From Yoonia sp035117555 (GTDB lineage: Bacteria > Pseudomonadota > Alphaproteobacteria > Rhodobacterales > Rhodobacteraceae): a DNA stretch of 64,000 bases. The number at the start of each line of letters is the position of its first letter. The first letter of the stretch is position 1. Below, in pieces: positions 1-8,367 of this stretch. The notes beneath the pieces were generated by a model. The model did not search any database. It saw nothing but the letters and a program-made list of their open reading frames with translations, and had not been told where the DNA came from. The stretch spans positions 73,340-137,339 of the forward strand of contig NZ_JAYKPK010000011.1 of NCBI RefSeq assembly GCF_035117555.1, given 5' to 3'. The translations under genes were made by a program, and so were the position numbers.

Positions 1-513
1 GCTGGCGGCACCTCGCGCAACATCGGCTATGGCGCAGGCACCCGCCGGTTCGAACGCCTGCCCAATATCCTGCGCGCGACAATCTATGACAGCGCGCAGA
101 CATCAATCGAGACGATCACCAGCCTGAGTTTTGAGATCGACGATATGACCGGCGAAGAAATCGCCTGCGCCGCCGACCACCTGCGCGACACCGACGGTGT
201 GCAGGACGTGACCCTGATCGCGGCGACCGGCAAGAAGGGGCGGCCTGCCGTGCGTTTCGATGTGCTTGTCGCGCCTGAACACGCCGATGCGGTGGTGACA
301 GCGATCTTTGCAGAGACTGCAACCATCGGACTGCGCCGGACCGAGATGTTGCGCCATGTGCTGCCCCGGCAGGCGGATGCCTCGCCCGATGGGCTGCGCT
401 TGAAACGGGCCGAGCGGCCTACGGGCGCGACAGTCAAGGTCGAACATGACGATCTGCGCGATCTGCCGACGTTGGCCGCCCGCCGCGCGGCCCGCACAAA
501 GGCCGAGTCATGA
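1..513 (+). CDS. larC: LarC, nickel insertion protein for the nickel-pincer cofactor (C-terminal part)
   Basis: LarC inserts nickel into the pyridinium-dithiocarboxylate mononucleotide in a CTP-dependent reaction, giving the cofactor of LarA-type racemases. The reading frame is open from base 1, so the N-terminus lies outside the window; about 170 residues are present. The segment IGYGAGTRRF followed by FEIDDMTGEE is the typical junction into the LarC C-terminal domain (family consensus close to NIDDMTGE). The stop overlaps the larE start by ATGA, so translation is probably coupled. No larA is visible; it may lie upstream. Identity is secure for the visible part. Confidence 0.88.
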   Translation, partial: AGGTSRNIGYGAGTRRFERLPNILRATIYDSAQTSIETITSLSFEIDDMTGEEIACAADHLRDTDGVQDVTLIAATGKKGRPAVRFDVLVAPEHADAVVTAIFAETATIGLRRTEMLRHVLPRQADASPDGLRLKRAERPTGATVKVEHDDLRDLPTLAARRAARTKAES

Positions 514-1295
514 ATGCGCTTGAACGGCTTGATGCGGTTCTGGCCGCAGGCGGGTCATGGACAGTGGCGGTATCTGGCGGTGTGGACAGCATGACGCTGG
601 CCACCTTGGCGCACAGGCTTTTGCCCGGACAGGTGCGGATGGTCCACGCCACCTCCCCCGCTGTCCCTGCCGCTGCCCGCGACCTGATCACACATCATGC
701 ACAGATCGAAGGCTGGGACCTGCGCATTCTGGAAACCGGCGAATTCAGCGATGAGAACTATCGTCGCAATCCGGTCAACCGCTGCTATTTCTGCAAGTCG
801 AACCTCTACAGCGGCATCCTGCGCGATATCGCAACGCAGCACGGCGGCCACGTCGCCAGCGGCACCAATACCGATGATCTGGGTGACTTTCGGCCCGGTC
901 TGGTAGCCGCCGAAAACCACGGCATCCGGCATCCCTATGTCGAGGCCGGGATCGCCAAAGCCGATATCCGCGCGCTCGCCCGCGACGCCCAACTGGACTT
1001 TGCCGAACTGCCCGCGCAGCCCTGTCTGGCCAGCCGGATCGAAACCGGGATCAGGATCGACCCCGCTGATCTTGCCTTTGTCGACCAGCTTGAAACGCTG
1101 TTGCGCAAGGATATCCCCGCCAGCAGCACCTTGCGTATCCGCATTCGGCCCGCCGGGGTGAGCGTCGAAACCGATGCGCCTCTGGACGGATTGCACGATA
1201 GCGCAGCGCGGTTCTGCGCCGCAGCCGGGCGGCGTTTTACCGGGGTGACTGCCTATCGCCAAGGCTCTGCCTTTCTGCATGAGGCGGCGTCATGA
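510..1295 (+). CDS. larE: LarE, ATP-dependent sulfur insertase of nickel-pincer cofactor synthesis
   Basis: LarE adenylates pyridinium-3,5-biscarboxylate mononucleotide and inserts sulfur to form the thiocarboxylates. The 261-residue length fits the family. The PP-loop motif SGGVDS is at residues 22-27, and the family motif RCYFCKSNLY spans residues 91-100. PCLASR contains Cys172, which corresponds to the sacrificial cysteine (Cys176) of Lactiplantibacillus LarE. The pair Cys92/Cys95 together with Cys172 matches the three-cysteine pattern of LarE enzymes that carry a [4Fe-4S] cluster and act catalytically. The start overlaps the larC stop and the end overlaps the larB start, giving a tight larC-larE-larB operon. 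Confidence 0.92.
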   Translation: MNALERLDAVLAAGGSWTVAVSGGVDSMTLATLAHRLLPGQVRMVHATSPAVPAAARDLITHHAQIEGWDLRILETGEFSDENYRRNPVNRCYFCKSNLYSGILRDIATQHGGHVASGTNTDDLGDFRPGLVAAENHGIRHPYVEAGIAKADIRALARDAQLDFAELPAQPCLASRIETGIRIDPADLAFVDQLETLLRKDIPASSTLRIRIRPAGVSVETDAPLDGLHDSAARFCAAAGRRFTGVTAYRQGSAFLHEAAS

Positions 1296-1966
1296 TACCC
1301 GCCCCGCTGATGGATTGGGACCGCACCGAACGCACGGGTCTGCCCGAGGCAGTCTTGGCCGAGGCGAAATCCGCCGCGCATCTTGAGGTGCTTTTGACCG
1401 AAGCACAGAAGAGCCTGCGCCCATTGCTGCTGACCCGGCTGAATGTCGCACAATATGAGGCCTTGCCCCCAGCACTACGTGGCGTGCTGGATTACGATCC
1501 CGTCTCACGCACTGCGATCACCGGGCCATTGCCGCCGTTGAAAGACACAGCCCGCGTCGTGATCGTGACCGGCGGTCTCGCCGATCTGCCTGCCGCGACA
1601 GAAGCCGCGCGAACCCTACGGTTTAGCGGCCATGACAGCGCCCTGATCGCGGATGTCGGCGTTGCGGGTCTCTGGCGGCTGCTGGACCGGATCGAGGTGA
1701 TCCGCAGCTATGATGTGATCATCGCCGTCGCCGGGATGGAAGGGGCGTTGTTTTCCGTCCTCGCCGGGCTGGTCAAGGCGCCCATCATCGCCTTACCGGT
1801 GTCGGTCGGGCACGGCGTGACGGCAGGCGGACATGCCGCACTGACATCTGCCTTGGGCAGTTGCGCGCCGGGGATCAGCGTCGTGAATATCGACAATGGT
1901 TTCGGCGCGGCACAGGCCGCAATCCGCATTCTTTTGCTGACCGCGCCACGCGGTCAGGACAGCTGA
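1292..1966 (+). CDS. larB: LarB, NaAD carboxylase/hydrolase of nickel-pincer cofactor synthesis
   Basis: LarB carboxylates nicotinic acid adenine dinucleotide and releases AMP, the first step of the pathway. The protein is 224 residues. The N-terminal segment DRTERTGLPEAVLAE matches the conserved LarB lead-in, and the C-terminal half is PurE-like: VTGGLADLPAATEAA, then GMEGALFSVLAGL and PVSVGHG near the end. It overlaps larE by ATGA and ends the operon; about 146 bp separate it from the metY start. It is slightly shorter than the best-studied LarB (about 246 residues) but the conserved core is complete. Confidence 0.9.
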   Translation: MIPAPLMDWDRTERTGLPEAVLAEAKSAAHLEVLLTEAQKSLRPLLLTRLNVAQYEALPPALRGVLDYDPVSRTAITGPLPPLKDTARVVIVTGGLADLPAATEAARTLRFSGHDSALIADVGVAGLWRLLDRIEVIRSYDVIIAVAGMEGALFSVLAGLVKAPIIALPVSVGHGVTAGGHAALTSALGSCAPGISVVNIDNGFGAAQAAIRILLLTAPRGQDS

Positions 1967-2040
1967 CGCAGGCAGATATTCCGACAGCCGGGTCAAATTG
2001 AGAACAACACAGCGACGATAAAGTAGTAGATATGTCCCGA

Positions 2041-2067
2041 CCTGACGGAAGGATCACCCGTGTCAGG
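2041..2067 (+). promoter_or_regulatory. hairpin in the metY leader
   Basis: CCTGAC (2041-2046) and GTCAGG (2062-2067) form a perfect 6-bp stem, about 45 nt before the metY start. Methionine genes of alphaproteobacteria often carry SAM-responsive leaders. I do not recognise the conserved core of SAM-II or SAM/SAH riboswitches here, so this is only a possible structured leader. Confidence 0.3.
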
Positions 2068-2112
2068 ACGATGCGGTCCACGCCGCAGAATATTCAGAAG
2101 GAGGAGAAGATC

Positions 2113-3408
2113 ATGACATCGAAACATCCCGAAACACTCGCCCTGCATGCCGGATGGCGGGCTGATCCAACCACGGGGTCGGTACAGCCACCGATCCATC
2201 AGACGACATCGTTCCAGTTCAAAAGCGCCGATCACGCCTCTGCCCTTTTCGCGCTAGAGGAATTGGGGCCGATCTATACCCGTATCGGCAACCCGACCAA
2301 TGACGTGCTGGAGCAGCGGCTCGCGGCCCTGGAAGGCGGCGCCGCAGCGCTTGTGCTGGCGTCGGGTCAGGCGGCCTCGGCGCTGGCGGTTCAGAACCTT
2401 GCGCGGGTCGGTGACAATATCGTCAGCTCCACCGCGCTTTATGGCGGCACATGGAATCTTTTTGCCAATACGCTGAAGGATCAAGGGATCGAAGTGCGCT
2501 TTGTCGATCCCGCCGACCCCGAAGCCTTTGCCAGGGCCACGGATGACCGCACCCGCGCCTATTACGCCGAAACCCTGCCCAACCCCAAACTGGAGGTGTT
2601 CCCGATCGCCGAAGTCGCCGAGATCGGCAAACGCTTTGGCATCCCGCTGATCGTGGACAACACCGCAGCACCGCTGCTGACGCGGCCATTCGATCATGGC
2701 GCAGCGATCATCGTCTATTCCACCACCAAATATCTGGCCGGACATGGCAACAGCATCGGCGGCGCGATCATCGACAGCGGCACTTTTGACTGGGAAGCCT
2801 TTCCCGCACGCCAGCCTGCGCTGAACACCCCCGACCCCAGCTATCACGGTGCAATCTGGGTCGAGGCTGTGAAAGCGATTGGCCCCGTCGCCTATATCAT
2901 CAAAGCGCGCACCACATTGCTGCGCGATCTGGGGGCGTCGCAATCGCCGTTCAACACCTTTCTGACGCTACAAGGGATCGAGACTTTGCCGCTGCGCATC
3001 GCGCGCCACAGCGAAAACGCGGCGAAAGTGGCCGATTTCCTGACCACAAGGTCCGACGTCGCCCGGGTGATCTATCCCGGCCTGCAGACAGGGGCGGCCC
3101 GCGAACGTGCCGATAAATATCTGACCGGCGGCTATGGCGGGCTTGTGGGCTTCGAACTGACCGGCGGTCGCGATGCGGGGCGGCGGTTCATCGATGCGCT
3201 GGAACTGCATTACCATGTCGCCAATATCGGCGATGCGCGGTCACTGGCGATCCATCCTGCCAGCACGACACATTCGCAGTTGACGGCAGAAGATCAGGCC
3301 AAGACCGGCGTGACAGACAGCTATGTGCGTTTGTCCGTAGGACTGGAACATATCGACGATATCATCGCGGACCTTGAACTGGGGCTGAATGCTGCCAGTC
3401 AGGCCTAA
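2113..3408 (+). CDS. metY: O-acetylhomoserine aminocarboxypropyltransferase (sulfhydrylase)
   Basis: PLP enzyme of the Cys/Met-metabolism family that makes homocysteine from O-acetylhomoserine and sulfide. The chosen ATG has a strong AAGGAGG seven to eight bases upstream; an upstream in-frame start at 2032 would add an uncharacteristic 27-residue tail. The product is 431 residues, normal for MetY. Visible motifs are the N-terminal ETLALHAGW, the substrate-binding YTRIGNPT (residues 55-62), SGQAA near 84-88 and the PLP lysine K206 in YSTTKYLAGHG. It stands alone between the lar operon and the convergent polyamine genes. A cystathionine gamma-synthase role is less likely because of the long MetY-type insert after the PLP lysine. 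Confidence 0.92.
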   Translation: MTSKHPETLALHAGWRADPTTGSVQPPIHQTTSFQFKSADHASALFALEELGPIYTRIGNPTNDVLEQRLAALEGGAAALVLASGQAASALAVQNLARVGDNIVSSTALYGGTWNLFANTLKDQGIEVRFVDPADPEAFARATDDRTRAYYAETLPNPKLEVFPIAEVAEIGKRFGIPLIVDNTAAPLLTRPFDHGAAIIVYSTTKYLAGHGNSIGGAIIDSGTFDWEAFPARQPALNTPDPSYHGAIWVEAVKAIGPVAYIIKARTTLLRDLGASQSPFNTFLTLQGIETLPLRIARHSENAAKVADFLTTRSDVARVIYPGLQTGAARERADKYLTGGYGGLVGFELTGGRDAGRRFIDALELHYHVANIGDARSLAIHPASTTHSQLTAEDQAKTGVTDSYVRLSVGLEHIDDIIADLELGLNAASQA

Positions 3409-3563
3409 CGCGATCAGTTGCAGGCAAGCGTTCACCCCGCAGAAGAAGGCCGCATTGTGACAAACAACGCGCTCATTCGGCGGGGTGACGACAGGTGAAC
3501 GGGCCGTTTCCATAAGAACGGAATTTGACCTAGTGGTTTGATAATAAACCAGAAATCAGAATA

Positions 3564-3577
3564 TTGCCAATTGGCAA
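3564..3577. repeat. 14-bp perfect palindrome TTGCCAATTGGCAA
   Basis: This perfect palindrome lies in the AT-rich 237-bp gap between the convergent metY and the carboxynorspermidine dehydrogenase gene. A second small inverted repeat (TGGTTT 3534-3539 / AAACCA 3546-3551) lies just before it. Between two convergent genes these are more likely transcript-end structures than operators. The rest of the gap holds no gene I can support. Confidence 0.35.
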
Positions 3578-3608
3578 CTTTTCCGTTTCCCCGACGGATA
3601 TCGGCATA

Positions 3609-3630
3609 GGCAGGGCGGTGACGCCCTGCC
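3609..3630 (-). terminator. hairpin after the carboxynorspermidine dehydrogenase gene
   Basis: GGCAGGGCG and CGCCCTGCC form a 9-bp perfect stem with a GTGA loop, 15 bp beyond the minus-strand stop codon. No clear T-run follows, so it is a terminator or 3'-end-stabilising hairpin. It could serve both converging transcripts. Confidence 0.55.
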
Positions 3631-3645
3631 ACATCTGTCCGACAA

Positions 3646-4887
3646 TCAGGCGTCGCGCCAGGCCCGGTCACCTTTGGCGTCCTTGACGCGGGTCGGCAGG
3701 CCGATCTCGTCAAGCAGCGCGAACAGCGGCTCTGGGTCAAGCTCTTCGACATTCAGCATGACGCCTTTGTCGTAGGTGCCATCCGCGATCAGCATCGCGA
3801 CCCCGACAGGCGGCACACCAGCGGTATAGGAAATGCCCTGACTGCCGACCTCGTTATAGGCGTCTTTGTGGTCGGCGACGTTATAGACAAAAACCTCGAC
3901 CTCCTGACCATCCTTGGTGCCTTTGACCAGATCACCGATACAGGTCTTGCCGGTGTAATCGGGCGCAAGGCTGGATGGATCAGGCAGCACGGCCTTGACC
4001 AGTTTCAACGGCACAACCTCCAGCCCTTCGGCGGTGGTGACGGGCTGTTCGGACAACAGGCCAAGGTTTTGCAGCACGGTAAAGACATTGATGTAATGAT
4101 CGCCAAAGCCCATCCAGAACCGGATATCGGCATCTGGGTAATTGGCGGCCAGCGAATGCACCTCATCATGGCCGGACAGATAGGCCTTTTGTTTGCCGAC
4201 GACGGGCAGGTCCCATTCGCGGCCGACCTCGAACATCTTGTTTTCCTGCCATGCGCCTTGCTGCCAGCTATAGACCGTGCCGGTGAATTCGCGGAAATTG
4301 ATCTCCGGGTCGAAGTTGGTCGAGAAATAGCGGCCATGGCTGCCAGCATTGATATCGACGATATCAATCGACGTGACCTGATCCATGAATTCATCGACGG
4401 CAAAGCGCGCGAAGGCATTGACCATTCCCGGATCAAACCCGGCCCCAAGGATCGCGGTGACCCCGGCCTTGGCGCAATCATCGCGGCGTTTCCATTCGTA
4501 ATTGCCATACCAGGGCGGCGTTTCGCAGATCTTGGTCGGGTCTTCGTGGATGGCGGTGTCGATATAGGCAGCACCGGTCTGGATACAGGCCTCAAGCACC
4601 GACATATTCACGAAAGGCGACCCGACATTCAGCACGATCTGCGCGCCGGTTTCGCGGATCAGCGCCGCCACCGCCGCGCTGTCCATCGCATCGACCGCAT
4701 GGGCGGCGAAAACGCCATCCTGCTTCATCGCGGATTTGTCGTGGACAGAGGCGATAATCGCGTCGCATTTCGCAATGGTCCGGCTGGCAATATGCAGATC
4801 ACCCAGCACATCATTATTCTGCGCCGCTTTATGTGCGACGACCTGTGCGACGCCGCCAGCGCCGATGATAAGAAGATTGCGTTTCAT
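3646..4887 (-). CDS. carboxynorspermidine/carboxyspermidine dehydrogenase (saccharopine dehydrogenase family)
   Basis: This NADPH-dependent enzyme condenses aspartate semialdehyde with a diamine to give carboxy(nor)spermidine, the first step of the alternative polyamine route. The N-terminal Rossmann motif IIGAGGVAQVVAHK lies directly after the start, and the family segments GAGFDPGMVNAFARFA, DINAGSHGRYFSTNFDPE and GVPPVGVAMLIADG are present. Length is 413 residues from the ATG at 4887, which has an AAGGG upstream. An alternative GTG at 4917 would overlap the preceding decarboxylase stop. The decarboxylase partner lies immediately upstream on the same strand (26-bp gap), which fixes the pathway. 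Whether the product is norspermidine or spermidine cannot be read from the sequence. Confidence 0.88.
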   Translation of the reverse strand: MKRNLLIIGAGGVAQVVAHKAAQNNDVLGDLHIASRTIAKCDAIIASVHDKSAMKQDGVFAAHAVDAMDSAAVAALIRETGAQIVLNVGSPFVNMSVLEACIQTGAAYIDTAIHEDPTKICETPPWYGNYEWKRRDDCAKAGVTAILGAGFDPGMVNAFARFAVDEFMDQVTSIDIVDINAGSHGRYFSTNFDPEINFREFTGTVYSWQQGAWQENKMFEVGREWDLPVVGKQKAYLSGHDEVHSLAANYPDADIRFWMGFGDHYINVFTVLQNLGLLSEQPVTTAEGLEVVPLKLVKAVLPDPSSLAPDYTGKTCIGDLVKGTKDGQEVEVFVYNVADHKDAYNEVGSQGISYTAGVPPVGVAMLIADGTYDKGVMLNVEELDPEPLFALLDEIGLPTRVKDAKGDRAWRDA

Positions 4888-4913
4888 GTGGTTCAGTACC
4901 CTTGTTGTCTGCG

Positions 4914-6008
4914 TCACGACAATGCGGCGGCGAAATCGTCATAGCCGAAATCGCGCACCAGCCGTATGGTTCCATCCAGTTCGCGGATCGCGATACCCGG
5001 CATCTTGACCCCGTTAAACCAGTTCTTCTTGACGATTGTGTAACCGGCAGCATCCTGAAACGAAAGCCGGTCCCCGGCCTGCAAAGGTGCCGGAAAGCGG
5101 AATTCACCAAAGATATCGCCCGCCAGACAGGATTTGCCGCAGATCATCCATTCATGATCGCCGGTGTTCGGTGCCATTTTCGCGGATTCGCGGTAGATCA
5201 GCAGATCGAGCATATGCGCCTCGACCGAGCTGTCGACGATGGCAAGGTTCTTGCCGTTATGCATCGTGTCCAGCACGGTCACTTCGAGCGTTGCGGCCCC
5301 AGTGATCGCCGCCTCGCCGGGTTCCAGATAGACCTGCACACCATAAGTGGCGGCAAAGTCTTTCAACCGCGCGGCAAGCTGGTCAAGCGGATAGCCTTCG
5401 CCGGTGAAATGGATACCGCCACCAAGGCTGATCCAATCCATCTTGTGCAGGGTGTCGCCGAAACGATCCTCGATCAGCGTCAACATTTCATCAAAGCGGG
5501 CGAAACTGTCGTTTTCGCAATTGTTGTGGAACATCAGCCCGCTGATCTGATCGGCGATACCGGCAATCGCAGCCGGATCATGTTCGCCCAGACGGCTGAA
5601 TGGGCGCGCCGGATCGGCGAGATCAAAGTCAGAGGTGGACACACCGGGATTGACCCGCAAACCGCGGATATGCCCCTGCGACACGGCGTTGAATTTCGTC
5701 AATTGCCCGATGGAATTGAAGATGATCTTGTCGGAACAGGACAGCACCTGATCGATTTCATGATCGGCATAGGCGACGGAATAAGCATGTGTTTCGCCGG
5801 GGAATTTTTCACGGCCCAGCCGCACTTCGTAAAGCGATGAAGAGGTCGAACCATCCATATAGTCTGACATGAAATCAAACACCGACCATGCAGCGAAACA
5901 TTTCAGCGCCAGCAGGCATTTGGCACCGGATGCCTCGCGCAGATAGGCGATCTTTTCCAGATTGGGCAGCAGGCGGGATTTGTCGATCAGATAGTAGGGC
6001 GTTTGCAA
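4914..6008 (-). CDS. nspC: carboxynorspermidine/carboxyspermidine decarboxylase
   Basis: PLP-dependent decarboxylase of the alanine-racemase fold that removes the carboxyl group from carboxy(nor)spermidine. It begins with LQTPYYLIDKSRLL, has the PLP lysine in LLALKCFAAWSVF (K36 from this start), the phosphate/cofactor loop SLGGGIHF, EPGEA and the active-site cysteine segment CGKSCLAGD. I chose the TTG at 6008 because homology begins exactly there and a GAAAG lies about 8 nt upstream. The in-frame extension to 6227 is arginine/proline-rich, unlike the family, and runs into the plcP control region. The resulting 364 residues match the family. It is transcribed with the dehydrogenase downstream. 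Confidence 0.85.
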   Translation of the reverse strand: MQTPYYLIDKSRLLPNLEKIAYLREASGAKCLLALKCFAAWSVFDFMSDYMDGSTSSSLYEVRLGREKFPGETHAYSVAYADHEIDQVLSCSDKIIFNSIGQLTKFNAVSQGHIRGLRVNPGVSTSDFDLADPARPFSRLGEHDPAAIAGIADQISGLMFHNNCENDSFARFDEMLTLIEDRFGDTLHKMDWISLGGGIHFTGEGYPLDQLAARLKDFAATYGVQVYLEPGEAAITGAATLEVTVLDTMHNGKNLAIVDSSVEAHMLDLLIYRESAKMAPNTGDHEWMICGKSCLAGDIFGEFRFPAPLQAGDRLSFQDAAGYTIVKKNWFNGVKMPGIAIRELDGTIRLVRDFGYDDFAAALS

Positions 6009-6237
6009 AACAAAAACTTTCGATAGGCCGGGGCACAGGCGGCAGAGGGGTCTGGGGCGTCGTGATCGCCACGGATGGTTTGCGCGCAGACTACCGCGTC
6101 TGGCGCGGGATCGAAAGTGGGCTTTGTCGCCGCTGACGGGTGGCACCATGACGCGCCGGACGAAACCTACAGGATTTGGCTTTGCCACAGGCGCTTTGGC
6201 CCAAGCCGTGGTGTTGCAACGGCGCAATGCAACAAAA

Positions 6238-6266
6238 CTGATACGTAACTTTCATCGTTCTGTCAT
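6238..6266 (+). promoter_or_regulatory. PhoB-type operator (three 7-bp direct repeats, 11-bp period)
   Basis: CTGATAC (6238-6244), CTTTCAT (6249-6255) and CTGTCAT (6260-6266) are spaced by 4 bp each, the geometry of tandem PhoB half-sites (consensus close to CTGTCAT-N4-CTGTCAT). The site ends 44 bp before the plcP start. It predicts induction of plcP-btaAB by phosphate starvation, which fits the known role of these genes in replacing phospholipids. Confidence 0.75.
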
Positions 6267-6310
6267 GGCCGCGCGTCATGATTTGGCCATCAGCATGATT
6301 GGATCGCGTG

Positions 6311-7144
6311 ATGTCCTTTGACCAGTTACATGCTCCGGACCCGTCGCAAGGACGCACGTTGTTCCTGTCTGACCTGCATCTGGGTGCCTTGTCATCGCAT
6401 GCAGAGCTTGTGCTGCGGTTTCTGCAACGCCACCCTGCCGATATCTATGTGCTGATCGGCGATATCCTTGATCTTTGGCATCCGCTGCTGCCGCATTGGA
6501 CAGCGCAGGATCAGGCGGTGATCGACCATTTGCGGGCCCGCGCCAAGGCCGGGGCCAAGCTGATCTATATCCGTGGCAACCATGACCCGGACCCGTCCAA
6601 AATCCCGCCGCATGCGTTTTTCGATGCGGTCTATCTGTCGTCCTACATCCACACCACGGCACAAGGCCAGAATCTGCTGGTCGTGCATGGCGACGAGGCT
6701 GACAGCCGCCTGATCCGCCTGCATATGATGACCAGGCTGGGCAGTCTGATCGACCACGGTCTGCGCCGCTGTGACCGGGTGTTGCGCAAATTGTCGCGAC
6801 GCCAGCCACAGGCGCGCAGCCTGATTGACCGGCTGGTGATGGCCTCCAACGCCTTGCGCTATCGCGGGCGGGCTCATGAACGGCGGATTGTCGATCTGGC
6901 CCGTGCCAAAGGGCTGGATGGCGTGATCTGCGGCCATTTCCATATCGCGGCACTGCATAATCATTTTGGCCTGACCTATGCCAATTGCGGCGATTGGGTC
7001 GACAGCATGACCGCAATTGAAGACCGGGGCGATGGCGTGCTGCGCCGCTTGGGTGGGCGCGACTATGCCTTCAGCCTGCCCAAGACCCGCCCTTTTGCCG
7101 GTGATGCCCCCCAGCCCACAACACAGAAAGCGATGTCACAATGA
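6311..7144 (+). CDS. plcP: PlcP-type phospholipase C, calcineurin-like metallophosphoesterase
   Basis: Metallophosphoesterase of the UDP-2,3-diacylglucosamine hydrolase-like family. The complete metal-binding set is visible: D21LH23, GD51 (GDILDLW), GNHD (89-92), VHGDEAD (125-131) and GHFH (208-211). By sequence alone it could be called LpxH-like. Its position as first gene of an operon with btaA and btaB, behind a PhoB-type operator, argues for PlcP. That enzyme removes the phosphate headgroup from phospholipids under phosphate limitation and yields the diacylglycerol that BtaA uses. The ATG at 6311 is preferred over an in-frame TTG four codons earlier. The stop overlaps the btaA start (ATGA). 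Confidence 0.8.
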   Translation: MSFDQLHAPDPSQGRTLFLSDLHLGALSSHAELVLRFLQRHPADIYVLIGDILDLWHPLLPHWTAQDQAVIDHLRARAKAGAKLIYIRGNHDPDPSKIPPHAFFDAVYLSSYIHTTAQGQNLLVVHGDEADSRLIRLHMMTRLGSLIDHGLRRCDRVLRKLSRRQPQARSLIDRLVMASNALRYRGRAHERRIVDLARAKGLDGVICGHFHIAALHNHFGLTYANCGDWVDSMTAIEDRGDGVLRRLGGRDYAFSLPKTRPFAGDAPQPTTQKAMSQ

Positions 7145-8364
7145 CCGATGCCACCAATGTCACGCAGCAACTTGGGGCCGCGGTTTATCAAAACCCGCGC
7201 CTGAACCTGACCGGGTTGCACGAACGCCTGTTCGCGCGGTTGTTCGAGGGCTTGGTTTACGCCCAGATCTGGGAAGATCCTGTGGCAGATATGAATGCGA
7301 TGGCGCTGCCAGCGGGCGCGGATATGATCTGCATTGCCTCTGGCGGCTGCAATGCGATGTCTTATCTGACGACTGATCCGGCCTCTGTCACTGCGGTCGA
7401 TCTGTCGCCCGCGCATATCGCCTTGCTGCGGCTGAAGGTGGCGGCGGCACAGAATCTTGACCAGACCGAATTCTTTGATCTGTTCGGCCATGCCGACCGG
7501 CCCGGCAATCCGGCGCTGATCCGTGACAAGCTCGCGCCGCACCTGGATGCCAAAAGCCGTGCCTTCTGGGCCGCGCGCAGTCTGGGGCGCAAGCGGGCGG
7601 CGATGTTCGCGCGCGGCTTTTACCGACATGGCGTATTGGGGCGGTTCATCGGCACGATCCATCTGCTGGCAAAGCTGGCGCGGGTCGATTTCCGCCCGCT
7701 GCTGGACGCGCCAACGCTGGACGCGCAGCGCCATTTTCATGCGACAGTGATTGACCCCTTGTTCGACAAACGCATCGTGCGGGTGCTGGCGCGCCAGCGG
7801 TCGTCGTTGTTTGGCCTTGGCATCCCGCCTGCGCAATATGACAAGCTCGCCGCTGACGGCGGGGGCGAGGTCATTGCCGTCCTGCGCGAGCGTATCCGCC
7901 GTCTGGTCTGCGATTTTCCGGTGAAAGAGAATTACTTTCTCTGGCAGGCGTTCAACCGGGGCTATGCTGCGGCAGAGGATGCCGCCCTGCCGCCTTATCT
8001 GGCGCCACAGAATTTTGCGGATATCGCGGCCCGTGCTGACAGGGTCCAGCCCTTGAACCAATCCCTGACCGATCATCTGGCGACGCGGGCCGAGGGCAGT
8101 CTTGACGCCTATGTCCTGCTGGATGCGCAGGACTGGATGAATGACGCGCAGCTTGCCGCCCTTTGGGCGCAGATCACACGCACCGCCCGCCCCGGCGCGC
8201 GGGTGCTGTTCCGCACGGGCGGCGCTGCCGATATTCTGCCGGGCCGGGTGCCTGCCGATCTGCTGACGCGCTGGCGCTATGATGCGCAGGCATCGGCCCT
8301 TGGGTTTGCGCAGGACCGCTCTGCGATTTACGGGGGCGTGCATCTGTATCGCTTTGCAGGTTAA
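7141..8364 (+). CDS. btaA: BtaA, S-adenosylmethionine:diacylglycerol 3-amino-3-carboxypropyltransferase
   Basis: BtaA transfers the 3-amino-3-carboxypropyl group of SAM to diacylglycerol, the first step of betaine lipid (DGTS) synthesis. The 407-residue protein (DUF3419) has the expected YAQIWEDPVADMNAM and the SAM-binding CIASGGCNAMSYL near residues 62-74, followed by VTAVDLSPAHIALLRLK. It sits between plcP and btaB with a 4-bp overlap upstream and a 3-bp gap downstream. The operon therefore encodes the whole route from phospholipid through diacylglycerol to the betaine lipid. Confidence 0.93.
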   Translation: MTDATNVTQQLGAAVYQNPRLNLTGLHERLFARLFEGLVYAQIWEDPVADMNAMALPAGADMICIASGGCNAMSYLTTDPASVTAVDLSPAHIALLRLKVAAAQNLDQTEFFDLFGHADRPGNPALIRDKLAPHLDAKSRAFWAARSLGRKRAAMFARGFYRHGVLGRFIGTIHLLAKLARVDFRPLLDAPTLDAQRHFHATVIDPLFDKRIVRVLARQRSSLFGLGIPPAQYDKLAADGGGEVIAVLRERIRRLVCDFPVKENYFLWQAFNRGYAAAEDAALPPYLAPQNFADIAARADRVQPLNQSLTDHLATRAEGSLDAYVLLDAQDWMNDAQLAALWAQITRTARPGARVLFRTGGAADILPGRVPADLLTRWRYDAQASALGFAQDRSAIYGGVHLYRFAG

Positions 8365-8367
8365 GCC

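Noticed and set aside
2032..2112. SAM riboswitch and upstream start for metY
   Set aside because: A small hairpin is present but the conserved cores of SAM-II or SAM/SAH switches are not recognisable. The ATG at 2113 has a far better ribosome site.
3868..4944. 358-codon plus-strand open frame opposite the carboxynorspermidine dehydrogenase
   Set aside because: Shadow of the real minus-strand gene; no ribosome site or domain.
6009..6227. N-terminal extension of the decarboxylase gene
   Set aside because: Arg/Pro-rich, absent from the family and running toward the plcP control region; homology begins at the TTG at 6008.
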